A DNA stretch of 64,000 bases. Origin: Fluviicola sp. GTDB taxonomy: Bacteria > Bacteroidota > Bacteroidia > Flavobacteriales_D > Crocinitomicaceae. Below, piece by piece: positions 16,597-26,098 of the stretch; positions within the stretch are counted from its first letter, which is position 1, and every line of letters starts with the position of its first letter. The notes under the pieces are model-generated. The model made no database searches. It was given only the letters and a program-made list of their open reading frames with translations, and was not told where the DNA came from. Made by a program: the position numbers and the translations under genes. Location: NCBI RefSeq assembly GCF_029266855.1, contig NZ_JAQSWB010000004.1:62001-126000 (forward strand), in the 5' to 3' direction.

Positions 16597-18072
16597 GTGA
16601 AGCAATTACAACCATTTCATGTTCTTATTTACCTTGCCGGAATCCTGGTATTACTCACCGGCATTAGTTTTTTGGTCAAAGGAGACAAAATCGACCTTTT
16701 TGGTATGGATGTCCGGTTCCTTACATTCAATGAAGCATTAACTCCTCCAAAACCGGTAGAAAAGAAAAACATTACCAATATTGTACAAGTAGATACCTTG
16801 GATATTGAAGGAGCTTCAGCCGATACAACAATCAAAAACACCTTCGAGTCTGACGGAAAAATGGGAGCTCCGGCAGGAGGAACTTTATCTGCAGAGGCCG
16901 CAACAACCATTCAGTACAATGAAAAAGGCCAGGAAGCCCTTTATACTTTCTTCGAAAAACTGGATGCAGCAGCAAAGGGAAAAAAGGTGCGCATTTTGCA
17001 TTATGGTGATTCACAAATCGAAGGAGACCGCATGACATCCTATATCCGTCAGCGCCTGCAAACTCAATTCGGTGGATTCGGGCCGGGAACAATTCCTGCC
17101 AAAAACGAATACAACACCATTACTTTCAAACAAACCTGTTCACCTAATTTCATCCGTTACACGGCTTTTGGCGGTGCCAGTTTAAAATCACGCAAATACG
17201 GATCGATGAATACTGCCGCACGCTTTACCCCGGAAATGGATAGTGCACAAATGGCAGCTTCCACAACTATTAAGGAAGCGTTCATTGAAATTGAACCAAC
17301 TAAAACAGCCTATTCGAGAGCCAGATCATACAACAATGCAAAAATGTTCTATACCAGTTGTTTCAAACCCTGTAAAATTAAAGTTTACAGCGGCACCACA
17401 CTGGTTCATGAAGACAGTCTGGAAAATGATGGAAAATACCACGTTCTTTCGCTGCAATTCCCTTCTACGCCAAGCAAGTTGAGGTACGAATTTTCAGCAT
17501 CGGTGAGCCCGACCATTATTGGTTTCTCATTAGAAAGTGATTACGGAGTTTTTGTAGATAATATCGGAATGCGCGGTTCCAGTGGTACTTTCTTTGGTAA
17601 AATCGACCACAACATGGCATCTAAAATGTATGCAGACCTGAACGTCGAAATGGTTATTATGCAATTCGGAGGAAATGGCGTTCCATATATGAGCGATTCT
17701 TCTTCTGTGCGCAGATATGCAAAACAATTCAAAGGTCAATTATACACTATAAAAAAACTACGTCCATCAGCTTCTATTTTGGTGATCGGACCAAGTGACA
17801 TGTCTATGCAATCAATAGCCGGACGGGTTACTTATAAAATGCTGCCTTTCCTGGTGCAGGAAATGACAAAAGTTTCAAAAGAAGTCGGTGCCTGTTACTG
17901 GGATCTTTTCAGTGCAATGGGTGGAGAAAATTCCATGCCCAGCTGGGTTGAAAAAGGCTTAGCCGGGAATGATTACATACATTTCACGAACCGTGGCGCC
18001 AGTATCGCGTCACAGCTTTTCTTTGATGCTTTAGCAGCTGAGTATGTCAAATGGAAACAAAGAGCTCAATAA
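16597..18072 (+). CDS. Periplasmic SGNH/GDSL-type hydrolase-like protein (cassette gene 1)
   Basis: A 491-residue protein starting at GTG, 20 bases after a clear promoter. One N-terminal membrane segment (HVLIYLAGILVLLTGISFLV) anchors it with the bulk in the periplasm. SGNH signatures: block I HYGDSQIEGDRMT (Ser nucleophile), a block III-like MQFGGNG, and block V DYIHFTNRG with the Asp-x-x-His pair. An insertion of about 180 residues separates blocks I and III. Such proteins act as acetyl-transferases or esterases on polysaccharides, as AlgJ/AlgX do beside AlgI. The next gene overlaps its 3' end and an MBOAT follows, so a role in O-acetylation of a surface polymer is inferred. Confidence 0.8.
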   Translation: MKQLQPFHVLIYLAGILVLLTGISFLVKGDKIDLFGMDVRFLTFNEALTPPKPVEKKNITNIVQVDTLDIEGASADTTIKNTFESDGKMGAPAGGTLSAEAATTIQYNEKGQEALYTFFEKLDAAAKGKKVRILHYGDSQIEGDRMTSYIRQRLQTQFGGFGPGTIPAKNEYNTITFKQTCSPNFIRYTAFGGASLKSRKYGSMNTAARFTPEMDSAQMAASTTIKEAFIEIEPTKTAYSRARSYNNAKMFYTSCFKPCKIKVYSGTTLVHEDSLENDGKYHVLSLQFPSTPSKLRYEFSASVSPTIIGFSLESDYGVFVDNIGMRGSSGTFFGKIDHNMASKMYADLNVEMVIMQFGGNGVPYMSDSSSVRRYAKQFKGQLYTIKKLRPSASILVIGPSDMSMQSIAGRVTYKMLPFLVQEMTKVSKEVGACYWDLFSAMGGENSMPSWVEKGLAGNDYIHFTNRGASIASQLFFDALAAEYVKWKQRAQ

Positions 18073-18094
18073 AAGCGGCATGCTCATTGCACAA

Positions 18095-19426
18095 ATGAAA
18101 TATTGGATGAAGTTTAGTTTTTATACCGCATTATTAGTTACTTCCCTTATTGCCTGCAACAGTCAGTCGCAAGTGGAGATCCTGCGCGATAAAACTCCAT
18201 TGGACACTTATATCTATTCCAATTTTCATCATCTCGACAGCAATTTAAAACACCAATACCCTTTCATTAATTTTGAAAACAACTGTTTCCGGTTTTACAG
18301 TGCACAAAGTCCCAATTGGGAGCATTTGTTCCAGGATTTCAGAAACATGATCACTGAAAAGAACTGCAAGCTGAATTTTTACCACATCGGCGGATCGCAT
18401 CTTCAGGCAGATGTTTATACTCACGATATCCGAACCTATTTGCAAACACATTGGCTGGATATTCCCGGAGAACGGGGACTGATTTTTCCATTTGACCTGG
18501 CAAAGACCAACAATCCGTGGAACTACGAATTCAAATCAAGAAATCATTGGAATACTTATCGAAGCGTAAACTTCAATAATCCGGAAAGAATTAACTTCGG
18601 ACTGCTTGGTGCCGTAGTTGAAACACCCGATTCCATTGTTGAAATTACTTTTAAGTATGATAAAACGGACGTCAAGCCCGGTTTCACCAGGTTACGCGTG
18701 TATCACAACAAAGGGATTTTTCCCTATGAATTGAATTTCGGTCCGGATGAGATCTTAATCGTCAATAAATTCCGGAACGAATCCCTGGGTTATACCGAAG
18801 CGGTTTTTGCAGACGCGGTTGACACTTTCAATCTTCAATTTACCAGGTTAATCGCAGGACCGTATAACCTTCAGCTTCATGCATTCCAGTTAAGCAATGC
18901 TGCACCGGGAATTTCCTACACAGCAATCGGCATCAACGGTGCAGGATTATATACCTACCTGGGAAATGAGAATTTTGAAGAACAGCTGAAAGAATCCCCG
19001 CCGGATTTCTTTGCGTTTTCTGTTGGAACCAATGACGCCAATGTTCCTTACTCCTCTTTTAACCCGGAAGTATATAAGAAGAATTTGGAAGCCATGATGC
19101 TCAAAGTATTGGCTGCAAACCCGGATTGTGCTATTCTATTGACTGTTCCGAATGATGCAGGCTACAAAAAGAAATACCTCAACCAAAACGTAGCCCGCGA
19201 ACGTGAAGTAATAATCGAACTGGCAAAAAAATATCAGTGTCCTGTTTGGGATTTTTACGGAATCATGGGTGAATTGGGTTCTTCCCGTATTTGGAAAGGT
19301 CATGGACTGATGCGAGGAGATTTAGTTCATTTTACAGTACCGGGGTACCATTTAAAAGCAGACCTTTTTATAGATGCTTTTGAAAAATGGCTGGAACAAA
19401 TGGAGAAGAGAAAATACATCAATTAA
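18095..19426 (+). CDS. SGNH-like lipoprotein (cassette gene 2)
   Basis: A second SGNH-fold protein, about 443 residues from the ATG at 18095. That start gives a lipoprotein signal MKYWMKFSFYTALLVTSLIAC (C21); upstream in-frame ATGs at 18044 and 18080 exist, and the first would overlap gene 1 by 29 bases. Motifs: HIGGSHLQADVYTHDIR (the block I Ser in GGSH, with Gly replacing the usual Asp), SVGTNDANVPY (block III Asn) and DLVHFTVPGYH (block V Asp and His). It is weakly similar in layout to gene 1, consistent with an old duplication. It is presumed to work with the MBOAT protein in acyl transfer at the cell surface. Confidence 0.75.
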   Translation: MKYWMKFSFYTALLVTSLIACNSQSQVEILRDKTPLDTYIYSNFHHLDSNLKHQYPFINFENNCFRFYSAQSPNWEHLFQDFRNMITEKNCKLNFYHIGGSHLQADVYTHDIRTYLQTHWLDIPGERGLIFPFDLAKTNNPWNYEFKSRNHWNTYRSVNFNNPERINFGLLGAVVETPDSIVEITFKYDKTDVKPGFTRLRVYHNKGIFPYELNFGPDEILIVNKFRNESLGYTEAVFADAVDTFNLQFTRLIAGPYNLQLHAFQLSNAAPGISYTAIGINGAGLYTYLGNENFEEQLKESPPDFFAFSVGTNDANVPYSSFNPEVYKKNLEAMMLKVLAANPDCAILLTVPNDAGYKKKYLNQNVAREREVIIELAKKYQCPVWDFYGIMGELGSSRIWKGHGLMRGDLVHFTVPGYHLKADLFIDAFEKWLEQMEKRKYIN

Positions 19427-19446
19427 AAAATAGTTTAAGTCCCTTT

Positions 19447-21114
19447 ATGGAATCGTTGCACCGCATTTTTAGTTTCACACCTATGTCAGCCAATGATCTG
19501 GCGTTTAACCGCCTTGATTTTTGGATCTTCTTTCTGGCGTTCATGGTGCTGTTTAGTTTTCTACACAAACATCAATTGGTGCGAAGCATGTTCATTACTG
19601 TAGCCAGTTTGTTCCTGTATTTTAAAACTTCCGGTTTTTTCGTAACACTTTTGATTCTTTCGGTGGTGGTCAACTTCTTATTCGGGAGATGGATTTTCCG
19701 GTCTGAAAGTAAATTGGCCCGCAAATGGATCATTGCACTTTCCGCAACATTCAATTTATTCTTCCTGGGTTTCTTTAAATATGCACATTTCTTTACCGAT
19801 TCCTTTAATAAGATGTTTCATACAAAATATGAAGTATTCAACACCTTTGCTCAATGGGGGAACGGATTTTTCGGCGCCGGGACTTTTGAAGAAATGATCC
19901 TGATGCCGGCAGGTATAAGCTTTTTCACCTTCCAGTCGATTAGTTATGTGGTTGATATTTACCGGAAGGAAATTGAGCCTGTGAAGAACATTTGGGATTA
20001 TGCTTTTTACGTGACTTATTTCCCGCACGTGCTTATGGGCCCGATCGTTCGTGCACGTGATTTTATTCCCCAGATCTACCAAAAATTCAAACTGAGTCAA
20101 AAGGAATTCAGTGAAGCGGTTTTCCTGATCATGAAAGGCCTTTTCAAGAAAATTGTACTGGCTGATTTCATTGCAACACATTTTATTGATGCAATAGTTG
20201 ATAATCCGGATGTTTACCCGGGATATTGGAGTGTTATTGCTATGTGGGGTTATTCTTTGCAGATCTACGGTGATTTCTCCGGTTACACAGATATTGCAAT
20301 CGGAATTTCCAAACTGATGGGTTTCGAATTGTTACCGAACTTCAATTCTCCGTACAAAGCAAACAGTGTTGCAGATTTCTGGAGAAGATGGCACAAATCA
20401 TTGGGATCCTGGCTGCGGGATTATTTATATATTCCATTAGGAGGAAACAAAAAGGGAACTATTGGAACCTTCATTGCGATTATTGTCATTTTCGTTTTCC
20501 TGATTTTCATCACCGGTTGGTTTGAGTTGATCTTCGTTTATATCGGTTTGATGAGTTTATATGGAATTGCAATCCTTATCAGCCCGAAAGTAAAAACATT
20601 CATGTACCGCGATTTAAACTTATTGATTACCATGATCCTGGGCGGTCTTTGGCATGGAGCTTCGCAAAACTTCGTAATCTGGGGAGCAATGAACGGTCTG
20701 GCACTCGTCATTTACAATCACTGGAAAAAAGTTTCACCCTATGAAAAGAGTTCCTGGTGGATAGTCCATTTCTGGAAGATCTTGCTGACCTTCAACTTCA
20801 TAACATTTACACGTATCTGGTTCCGCTTAAAAACCGAAGGAGCACCCGGTAATATGCTGGATCGCATTTTCAATAATTTCAACTTTGGGTGGGAAACCTT
20901 CCAAGCCATGATCAATACTTATTATCCGGCACTTTTGGTCATGCTTTTAGGATTTTTCATTCACTGGATGCCCCAAAAATGGAAAGATTTTATGGTCGCA
21001 AGTTTTGTAAAAACGCATATGGTTGTCCAGATGTTAATAATTGCAGTATTTATCGTTATCCTGTATCAGGCAGCTTCCGATTCGTTCCATCCTTTCGTAT
21101 ATTTGGAGTTCTAA
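19447..21114 (+). CDS. MBOAT-family membrane O-acyltransferase (AlgI-like)
   Basis: A polytopic membrane protein of about 555 residues with some 10-12 hydrophobic segments. MBOAT/AlgI signatures: DFSGYTDIAIGISKLMGF, NFNSPYKANSVADFWRRWH, SWLRDYLYIPLGGN and GGLWHGASQNFVIWGAMNG, the last with the conserved catalytic His. These enzymes carry acyl (usually acetyl) groups across the membrane to polysaccharide-modifying partners. I choose the ATG at 19447; an in-frame ATG at 19387 would overlap the preceding gene by 40 bases. It forms an operon with the two SGNH genes and ends at a hairpin terminator. The acceptor polymer is not indicated by the neighbours. Confidence 0.92.
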   Translation: MESLHRIFSFTPMSANDLAFNRLDFWIFFLAFMVLFSFLHKHQLVRSMFITVASLFLYFKTSGFFVTLLILSVVVNFLFGRWIFRSESKLARKWIIALSATFNLFFLGFFKYAHFFTDSFNKMFHTKYEVFNTFAQWGNGFFGAGTFEEMILMPAGISFFTFQSISYVVDIYRKEIEPVKNIWDYAFYVTYFPHVLMGPIVRARDFIPQIYQKFKLSQKEFSEAVFLIMKGLFKKIVLADFIATHFIDAIVDNPDVYPGYWSVIAMWGYSLQIYGDFSGYTDIAIGISKLMGFELLPNFNSPYKANSVADFWRRWHKSLGSWLRDYLYIPLGGNKKGTIGTFIAIIVIFVFLIFITGWFELIFVYIGLMSLYGIAILISPKVKTFMYRDLNLLITMILGGLWHGASQNFVIWGAMNGLALVIYNHWKKVSPYEKSSWWIVHFWKILLTFNFITFTRIWFRLKTEGAPGNMLDRIFNNFNFGWETFQAMINTYYPALLVMLLGFFIHWMPQKWKDFMVASFVKTHMVVQMLIIAVFIVILYQAASDSFHPFVYLEF

Positions 21115-21119
21115 AATTG

Positions 21120-21155
21120 AAAAGGTGATTTCGACTCCGCTCAATCACCCTTTTA
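21120..21155 (+). terminator. Terminator after the MBOAT gene
   Basis: AAAAGGTGATT and AATCACCCTTTT pair over a 12-base loop right after the MBOAT stop. This separates the acylation cassette from lipB. Confidence 0.8.
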
Positions 21156-21182
21156 TTAAAACAAGTAGCGAGATTTAAAGAT

Positions 21183-21881
21183 ATGTTACCTGAAGTACGC
21201 TTTCAAGATTTGGGACTGATTGATTATCAGGAAGCCTGGGATTACCAGGAAAAACTCTTTGGAGCAACCATTGCGCTTAAAATTGAGCGCAGAAATGAAA
21301 CTACTACCGAAGAAACTCAAAATCACCTTCTTTTCTGTGAACATCCACATGTTTTTACACTTGGAAAAAGCGGTACGGAAGATCATCTACTTTTAAATGA
21401 AACCGGGCTGGAAGAACATGATGCAAAGTTCTATAAGATCAACCGCGGCGGAGATATTACTTACCACGGACCCGGGCAATTAGTAGCCTATCCCCTTTTC
21501 GACCTGGACTATTTCTTCACGGATATCCACAAGTACATGCGATACCTGGAAGAAGCAGTCATCCAAGTCCTGGCACATTACGGAATTAAGGGCGAACGTT
21601 CACAAGGATTTACCGGTGTCTGGATCGATGCTGACAAACCAACTGCCCGAAAGATTTGTGCAATGGGTGTGAAATCATCACGCTGGGTTACGATGCATGG
21701 AATTGGTTTCAATATAAATTCAAATCTTTCCTATTTTTCTCATATTGTGCCTTGCGGAATTGAAGATAAATCTGTAACTTCCTTGCAACAGGAACTTGGA
21801 AGAGCTATTGACATGCATGAGGTAAAAGACCTCTTGAAAGAAAAATTAGCCTCTCAATTCGGATTTACTTACGCACAATAG
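21183..21881 (+). CDS. lipB: Lipoyl(octanoyl) transferase LipB
   Basis: Transfers octanoyl from octanoyl-ACP to the lipoyl domains of 2-oxoacid dehydrogenases and GcvH, the first step of lipoate assembly, in the cytoplasm. The 232-residue protein shows NRGGDITYHGPGQLVAYPLF (about 87-106), ARKICAMGVK with the catalytic Lys (K157), MHGIGFNIN and HIVPCGI with the acyl-thioester Cys (C191). Length is normal. The serine hydrolase gene begins two bases after its stop, suggesting cotranscription without an obvious functional link. Confidence 0.97.
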   Translation: MLPEVRFQDLGLIDYQEAWDYQEKLFGATIALKIERRNETTTEETQNHLLFCEHPHVFTLGKSGTEDHLLLNETGLEEHDAKFYKINRGGDITYHGPGQLVAYPLFDLDYFFTDIHKYMRYLEEAVIQVLAHYGIKGERSQGFTGVWIDADKPTARKICAMGVKSSRWVTMHGIGFNINSNLSYFSHIVPCGIEDKSVTSLQQELGRAIDMHEVKDLLKEKLASQFGFTYAQ

Positions 21882-21883
21882 TC

Positions 21884-23113
21884 ATGAAACACACCCTGCT
21901 CAAATGGTTAAAACGAACCGGTTGGTTTGTCTTAATCCTGTTTTTATCCGTCAATATTTTTATTCTTCTAAGTGGCCGCTTCTACCTTTACAAGGGCGTC
22001 TATTATACTTATTTGCAGGGAGAAACCTCTCCAACCATCTATGATTTGAATAAATTTTACAATTCAACCGTAGAGGCTCCCAAGAAAACTCAGCCCTGGG
22101 TTTTTAAAACGTCCAAAAACGAATTGCTCGATAAAAAAGACCTGAAATACATGGAAACCTGGATGACCTCTTCCTTTCTGATTGTGAAAAATGACCAGGT
22201 CATTTATGAAAGGTACTGGGACGATCATCATCCTGAAACTGTTTCCAATTCTTTTTCCGCAGCCAAAACCATTGTAAGTATCCTTATAGGAATTGCACTC
22301 GAAGAAGGCGACATCAAAAGCCTGGATGAACCTGTTCGAAAATACATCCCCGAATTTTCAGGAAAAGGAAAAGAAAAAATCACCATCCGGCATTTACTCG
22401 CCATGTCTTCCGGCTTAGACTGGACGGAAAGCGGTAAAAATCCCTTATCTGAAAATGCCGAATCTTATTACGGATGGGATTTAAGAGGTTTGGTTACGCG
22501 CCAGCATGTTGAGCGGATTCCGGGAAAAGACTTCATTTATCAAAGCGGAAACTCTCAGCTTCTCGCTTTTATTCTTGAAGAAGCAACTGGGAAAGATCTT
22601 TCCTACTATGCTTCCGAAAAATTATGGAAACCAATTGGTGCAGAATCTGATGCCTTTTGGAGCTTAGACAAGGAAAACGGTGCTGAAAAAGCCTTTTGTT
22701 GTCTTTACAGTACCACGCGTGATTTTGCCAGAATCGGAAAGGTATTGGCCAATCATGGGAAATGGAATGACAAACAAGTGATTCCGGCATCTTACTTTGA
22801 TGAAATGGTCAAAAACCCGGAAATGACCACAGAAGAAGGCGTTCCGAATACCCGTTACGGCTTACATATCTGGACCTATGTAAGTAATGGCCACCCCGTT
22901 TATTACTGTCGTGGAATCAAAGGTCAATACATTATCGCAATTCCCGGCGAACAGTTAGTGATCGTTAGAACAGGCCATATCCGGGCTCCAAATATTGAAA
23001 AAGACATTCTGAAATCTGCCAACACAAAAGAAAACCAGGAAAAAATCGGGCACCCTTCTGATTTGTTTGAATACATTCGAATGGCAAGAGAAGCAGCAAC
23101 TGCCAACAAATGA
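21884..23113 (+). CDS. Serine hydrolase, class C beta-lactamase/penicillin-binding fold
   Basis: A 409-residue protein with an N-terminal membrane segment (GWFVLILFLSVNIFILLSG, about 13-31), so the catalytic domain is periplasmic. The nucleophile motif is SFSAAKTIVS with S125-x-x-K128; YQSGNSQLLAFILEEATG carries the Tyr-x-Asn-like second motif, and the C-terminal part (GLHIWTYVSNGHPVYYCRG, IKGQYIIAIPGEQL) matches the usual distal region. The family includes esterases, D-amino peptidases and carboxypeptidases; true beta-lactamase activity is not implied. Length and order are typical. It is coupled to lipB by a two-base gap. Confidence 0.88.
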   Translation: MKHTLLKWLKRTGWFVLILFLSVNIFILLSGRFYLYKGVYYTYLQGETSPTIYDLNKFYNSTVEAPKKTQPWVFKTSKNELLDKKDLKYMETWMTSSFLIVKNDQVIYERYWDDHHPETVSNSFSAAKTIVSILIGIALEEGDIKSLDEPVRKYIPEFSGKGKEKITIRHLLAMSSGLDWTESGKNPLSENAESYYGWDLRGLVTRQHVERIPGKDFIYQSGNSQLLAFILEEATGKDLSYYASEKLWKPIGAESDAFWSLDKENGAEKAFCCLYSTTRDFARIGKVLANHGKWNDKQVIPASYFDEMVKNPEMTTEEGVPNTRYGLHIWTYVSNGHPVYYCRGIKGQYIIAIPGEQLVIVRTGHIRAPNIEKDILKSANTKENQEKIGHPSDLFEYIRMAREAATANK

Positions 23114-23143
23114 TTAACTTTGCAATTCAAAATCGGATGAGCA

Positions 23144-23554
23144 ATGCGAGAAGAATTGAAAGGCCCTGTAGTTGAAAACGTAAAAGTTGTAATCGTTCCC
23201 GAAATCAATGAAGAAGGCGGTACACAGCATTACGTCTATCTTTTGAACTTAAGGGACGATATCATGGAAGGAATTATAATCACCAGCCGTGGTTATGGAG
23301 AAGATGTGAACACGGGCGAGAAAATTAAAACTTCCACATTGCGTCATTCTTTGGAAGTCCTTTTACCAAATGAAGCCGCTAAAATCGAACCTATCATGGA
23401 AGAAGTATTTGGTCTTACAAATGAGTATTGGGTATCTTTCTGGGCAGACGATGTGATGTACGACAAACGTTTTATTTTCCTGCCGGAAACTATTAACGAA
23501 AAGAACATGACGACAATTCCTATGCTTGGCGGCAAAGGTGTTATGATCGGATAG
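23144..23554 (+). CDS. Small conserved cytoplasmic protein of unknown function
   Basis: 136 residues, no signal peptide or membrane segment, acidic. The sequence starts MREELKGPVVENVKVVIVPE and contains YVYLLNLRDDIMEGIIITSR, TLRHSLEVLLPNEAAKIEPI and VSFWADDVMYDKRFIFLPET. I believe similar short proteins occur widely in Bacteroidota, sometimes mislabelled in annotations, but I recognise no catalytic motif. It is 30 bases downstream of the serine hydrolase and ends before a strong two-way hairpin, so it is likely the last gene of the lipB transcript. Confidence 0.7.
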   Translation: MREELKGPVVENVKVVIVPEINEEGGTQHYVYLLNLRDDIMEGIIITSRGYGEDVNTGEKIKTSTLRHSLEVLLPNEAAKIEPIMEEVFGLTNEYWVSFWADDVMYDKRFIFLPETINEKNMTTIPMLGGKGVMIG

Positions 23555-23600
23555 AAAAGACTTTAAAGACAAAAGACTCAAGACAGATTTGTTAAAATTC

Positions 23601-23640
23601 AAAAACCTCGACAATCCATCAAATTGGAGTCGAGGTTTTT
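23601..23640. terminator. Bidirectional terminator between convergent genes
   Basis: AAAAACCTCGAC (23601-23612) and GTCGAGGTTTTT (23629-23640) are perfect inverted repeats, with A and T runs that serve both the 23144 gene and hppD. Confidence 0.9.
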
Positions 23641-23672
23641 ATCTATAATCTCTGTCTTTTGTCTAAAGTCTA

Positions 23673-24836
23673 TTATAACGTTCCACGCTTCTCCTGCTCT
23701 CTTTCGATTGATTCGAACAAGGCTTTGAAGTTTCCTGCGCCGAATCCCTTGGCCCCCATTCTCTGGATAACTTCGAAGAAGACAGTCGGACGATCTTCTA
23801 CCGGTTTGGTGAAAATCTGCAACAAATAACCTTCTTCATCCGCATCGATCATAATACCAAGCTTTTGTAACTCTTTAATATCTTCCTTGAATTTCGACAT
23901 GTGATCTTTCAAACGCTCCGGAATTGCATCGTAATAAGCTTGAGGAGGAGTTGATAAGAATTCAATTCCACGGGAACGCATATCTGCTACTGTTGTAATA
24001 ATATCATCTGTTGCAACAGCTATATGCTGTACACCTTCACCTTCATAAAAATCAATGTATTCTTCGATTTGAGATCGCTTTTTTCCTTCCGCAGGTTCGT
24101 TGATCGGGAACTTAATGCGTCCATTTCCGTTCGACATTACTTTTGACATCAAAGCGGAATATTCAGTAGTAATTTGTTTATCATCGAACGATAAGAAATT
24201 GACAAATCCCATGACATCCTCAAACCATTTTACAGCTTCATTCATTCTATTCCACCCGGTATTTCCAACCATATGATCAATGAACTTTAATCCAACCGGA
24301 GCCGGATTATAATCTGACTTATACTCCACATAACCCGGCATAAAAATACCTGTATAATTTTTGCGTTCAACGAATACAAAAACCGTTTCGCCATAAGCTC
24401 CATAAATTCCGGAACGAACAACTTCTCCATGCTCATCGGATTCAACAATTGGCTCAAAGAAAGATCTCGCACCTCTTTTGGTCGTTTCTTCGTATGACTT
24501 TCTGGCATCTTCTACCCAAAGTGCAATCACTTTTACTCCGTCGCCATGCTTTTTTACGTGTTCTCCAATTGGTGAATCGCTCTTCAGTGCAGTTGTTAAT
24601 ACAATTCTGATTTTGTCTTGTTTTAATACATAAGATGCTCGATCCTTTATACCAGTTTCCAAACCAGCATAAGCTAAATCCTGGAAACCAAATGCTGTTT
24701 TATAAAAATGCGCAGCCTGTTTTGCATTTCCTACGTAGAACTCTACATAATCGGTTCCCAACAAGGGTAAAAAATCTTGTGCTCCTTCAAATATCTTTTC
24801 TAATCCGTACTCAACGTTTTTAATCTCGTTACTCAT
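23673..24836 (-). CDS. hppD: 4-hydroxyphenylpyruvate dioxygenase
   Basis: Converts 4-hydroxyphenylpyruvate to homogentisate, the second step of tyrosine breakdown, using one Fe(II). The 387-residue protein has two VOC (glyoxalase-fold) domains: the N-terminal one with DYVEFYVGNAKQAAHFYKTA, and the catalytic one with iron ligands in FIDHMVGNTGW (His), GVQHIAVATDDI (His) and TVFFEVIQRMGAKGFGAGNF (Glu). Length matches the family. It lies downstream of hmgA on the same strand, about 100 bases apart. No fumarylacetoacetase gene is in the window. Confidence 0.97.
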   Translation of the reverse strand: MSNEIKNVEYGLEKIFEGAQDFLPLLGTDYVEFYVGNAKQAAHFYKTAFGFQDLAYAGLETGIKDRASYVLKQDKIRIVLTTALKSDSPIGEHVKKHGDGVKVIALWVEDARKSYEETTKRGARSFFEPIVESDEHGEVVRSGIYGAYGETVFVFVERKNYTGIFMPGYVEYKSDYNPAPVGLKFIDHMVGNTGWNRMNEAVKWFEDVMGFVNFLSFDDKQITTEYSALMSKVMSNGNGRIKFPINEPAEGKKRSQIEEYIDFYEGEGVQHIAVATDDIITTVADMRSRGIEFLSTPPQAYYDAIPERLKDHMSKFKEDIKELQKLGIMIDADEEGYLLQIFTKPVEDRPTVFFEVIQRMGAKGFGAGNFKALFESIEREQEKRGTL

Positions 24837-24865
24837 AATGTTATTCTTTAAATGTTTAATCTTTT

Positions 24866-24925
24866 CTCCCTTGAGGGGAGATCAAGAGGGGTGGCCATTC
24901 CCCTAAGTCCCCCTTCAAAGGGGGA
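24866..24925. repeat. Two G/C-rich hairpins in the hmgA-hppD gap
   Basis: CTCCCTTGAGGGGAG at 24866-24880 and TCCCCCTTCAAAGGGGGA at 24908-24925 are separate stem-loops in the intercistronic gap. There is no T run, so they are more likely an mRNA-stability or attenuation element, or a small dispersed repeat, than a terminator. Confidence 0.6.
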
Positions 24926-24937
24926 AATAATTTGTAA

Positions 24938-26098
24938 TTATTTATCCAGCCAGCTTGTCGCGTAGGAATCATCTTCCATATCGACAGCTGCCTGTGTTAA
25001 TTTTAGCGGTCTGAAAGTATCTACCATAACAGCCAGCTCCTTTGTTTCCGTTTGTCCGATACTTCTTTCATAAGCTCCCGGATGTGGCCCGTGAGGAATT
25101 CCTCCCGGATGTAAAGAAATATATCCTTTTTCCACATGGTTTCTGCTCATGAAATCGCCATCCACATAATAAAGCAACTCATCAGAATCAATGTTACTGT
25201 GATTATACGGTGCAGGAATCGAAAGCGGGTGATAATCATACATTCTCGGCACAAACGAACAAATCACAAAATTGTGGGCTTCAAATGTCTGATGAACCGG
25301 AGGTGGCTGATGCACGCGTCCGGTAATCGGCTCGAAATCGTGAATGGAAAATGCATATGGAAAATTGTATCCATCCCAACCAACGACATCGAAAGGATGA
25401 GAAGCATATTCCAATTCATGCAGCATGTTTTCCTTTTTGATCCTGATTTTAAATGTTCCCAACTCATCGTGTGTTTCCAACTCGGAAGGGGCTCTGAAAT
25501 CTCTTTCGCAGAAGGGAGAGTGCTCGAGCAACTGTCCGAACTTATTGCGGTAGTTTCGGGGAGTATAGATCGGAGAAAATGATTCTACGATAAACAACCT
25601 GTTTTTCTCCGTCTCAAATTCCATTTGGTAAATCATTCCGCGGGGAACAACCAAATAATCACCGTAGCTGAACGGGATGTTGCCCAGCATTGTTCTCAAC
25701 TTTCCGCTTCCTTCGTGAATAAAAATCACTTCATCTGCATCCGCATTTTTGTAGAAATAACTTTCCATCGACTTTTTAGGTGCAGCAAGTGCAATATTCA
25801 AGTCGTTATTAAAGAGAACTATTTCGCGCGACTCTAAAAAATCATCTTTCGGAGTTACATTAAATCCCTTCAACATGCGGGAAGTAATGTTTTTATTGAC
25901 TGCAGGAACAGGTGTCAGATCTTTGAATTCTTTGACGGATCTTACCATGGTAGGTCGGTGCACATGGTATAACAAGGATGAAAATCCATGAAAACCTTCT
26001 GTTCCGAATAACTGTTCATAGTACAAATCACCGGATTCCTTGCGGAACTGAGTATGTCTTTTAGGCGGGATTTTCCCCAAATTATAGTAAAAAGGCAT
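24938..26098 (-). CDS. hmgA: Homogentisate 1,2-dioxygenase
   Basis: Opens the homogentisate ring to maleylacetoacetate in tyrosine catabolism. The 386-residue cupin-fold protein carries candidate Fe(II) ligands near the C-terminus: PAPYNHSNIDSDELLYYVDG (His and Glu) and GGIPHGPHPGAYE (His). Other family features are LFGTEGFHGFSSLLYHVHRP, IFIHEGSGKLRTMLG and LVVPRGMIYQM. It is shorter than the human enzyme (445), as is usual for the Bacteroidota branch. It precedes hppD on the same strand, and the pair likely forms one unit. Confidence 0.93.
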   Translation of the reverse strand: MPFYYNLGKIPPKRHTQFRKESGDLYYEQLFGTEGFHGFSSLLYHVHRPTMVRSVKEFKDLTPVPAVNKNITSRMLKGFNVTPKDDFLESREIVLFNNDLNIALAAPKKSMESYFYKNADADEVIFIHEGSGKLRTMLGNIPFSYGDYLVVPRGMIYQMEFETEKNRLFIVESFSPIYTPRNYRNKFGQLLEHSPFCERDFRAPSELETHDELGTFKIRIKKENMLHELEYASHPFDVVGWDGYNFPYAFSIHDFEPITGRVHQPPPVHQTFEAHNFVICSFVPRMYDYHPLSIPAPYNHSNIDSDELLYYVDGDFMSRNHVEKGYISLHPGGIPHGPHPGAYERSIGQTETKELAVMVDTFRPLKLTQAAVDMEDDSYATSWLDK

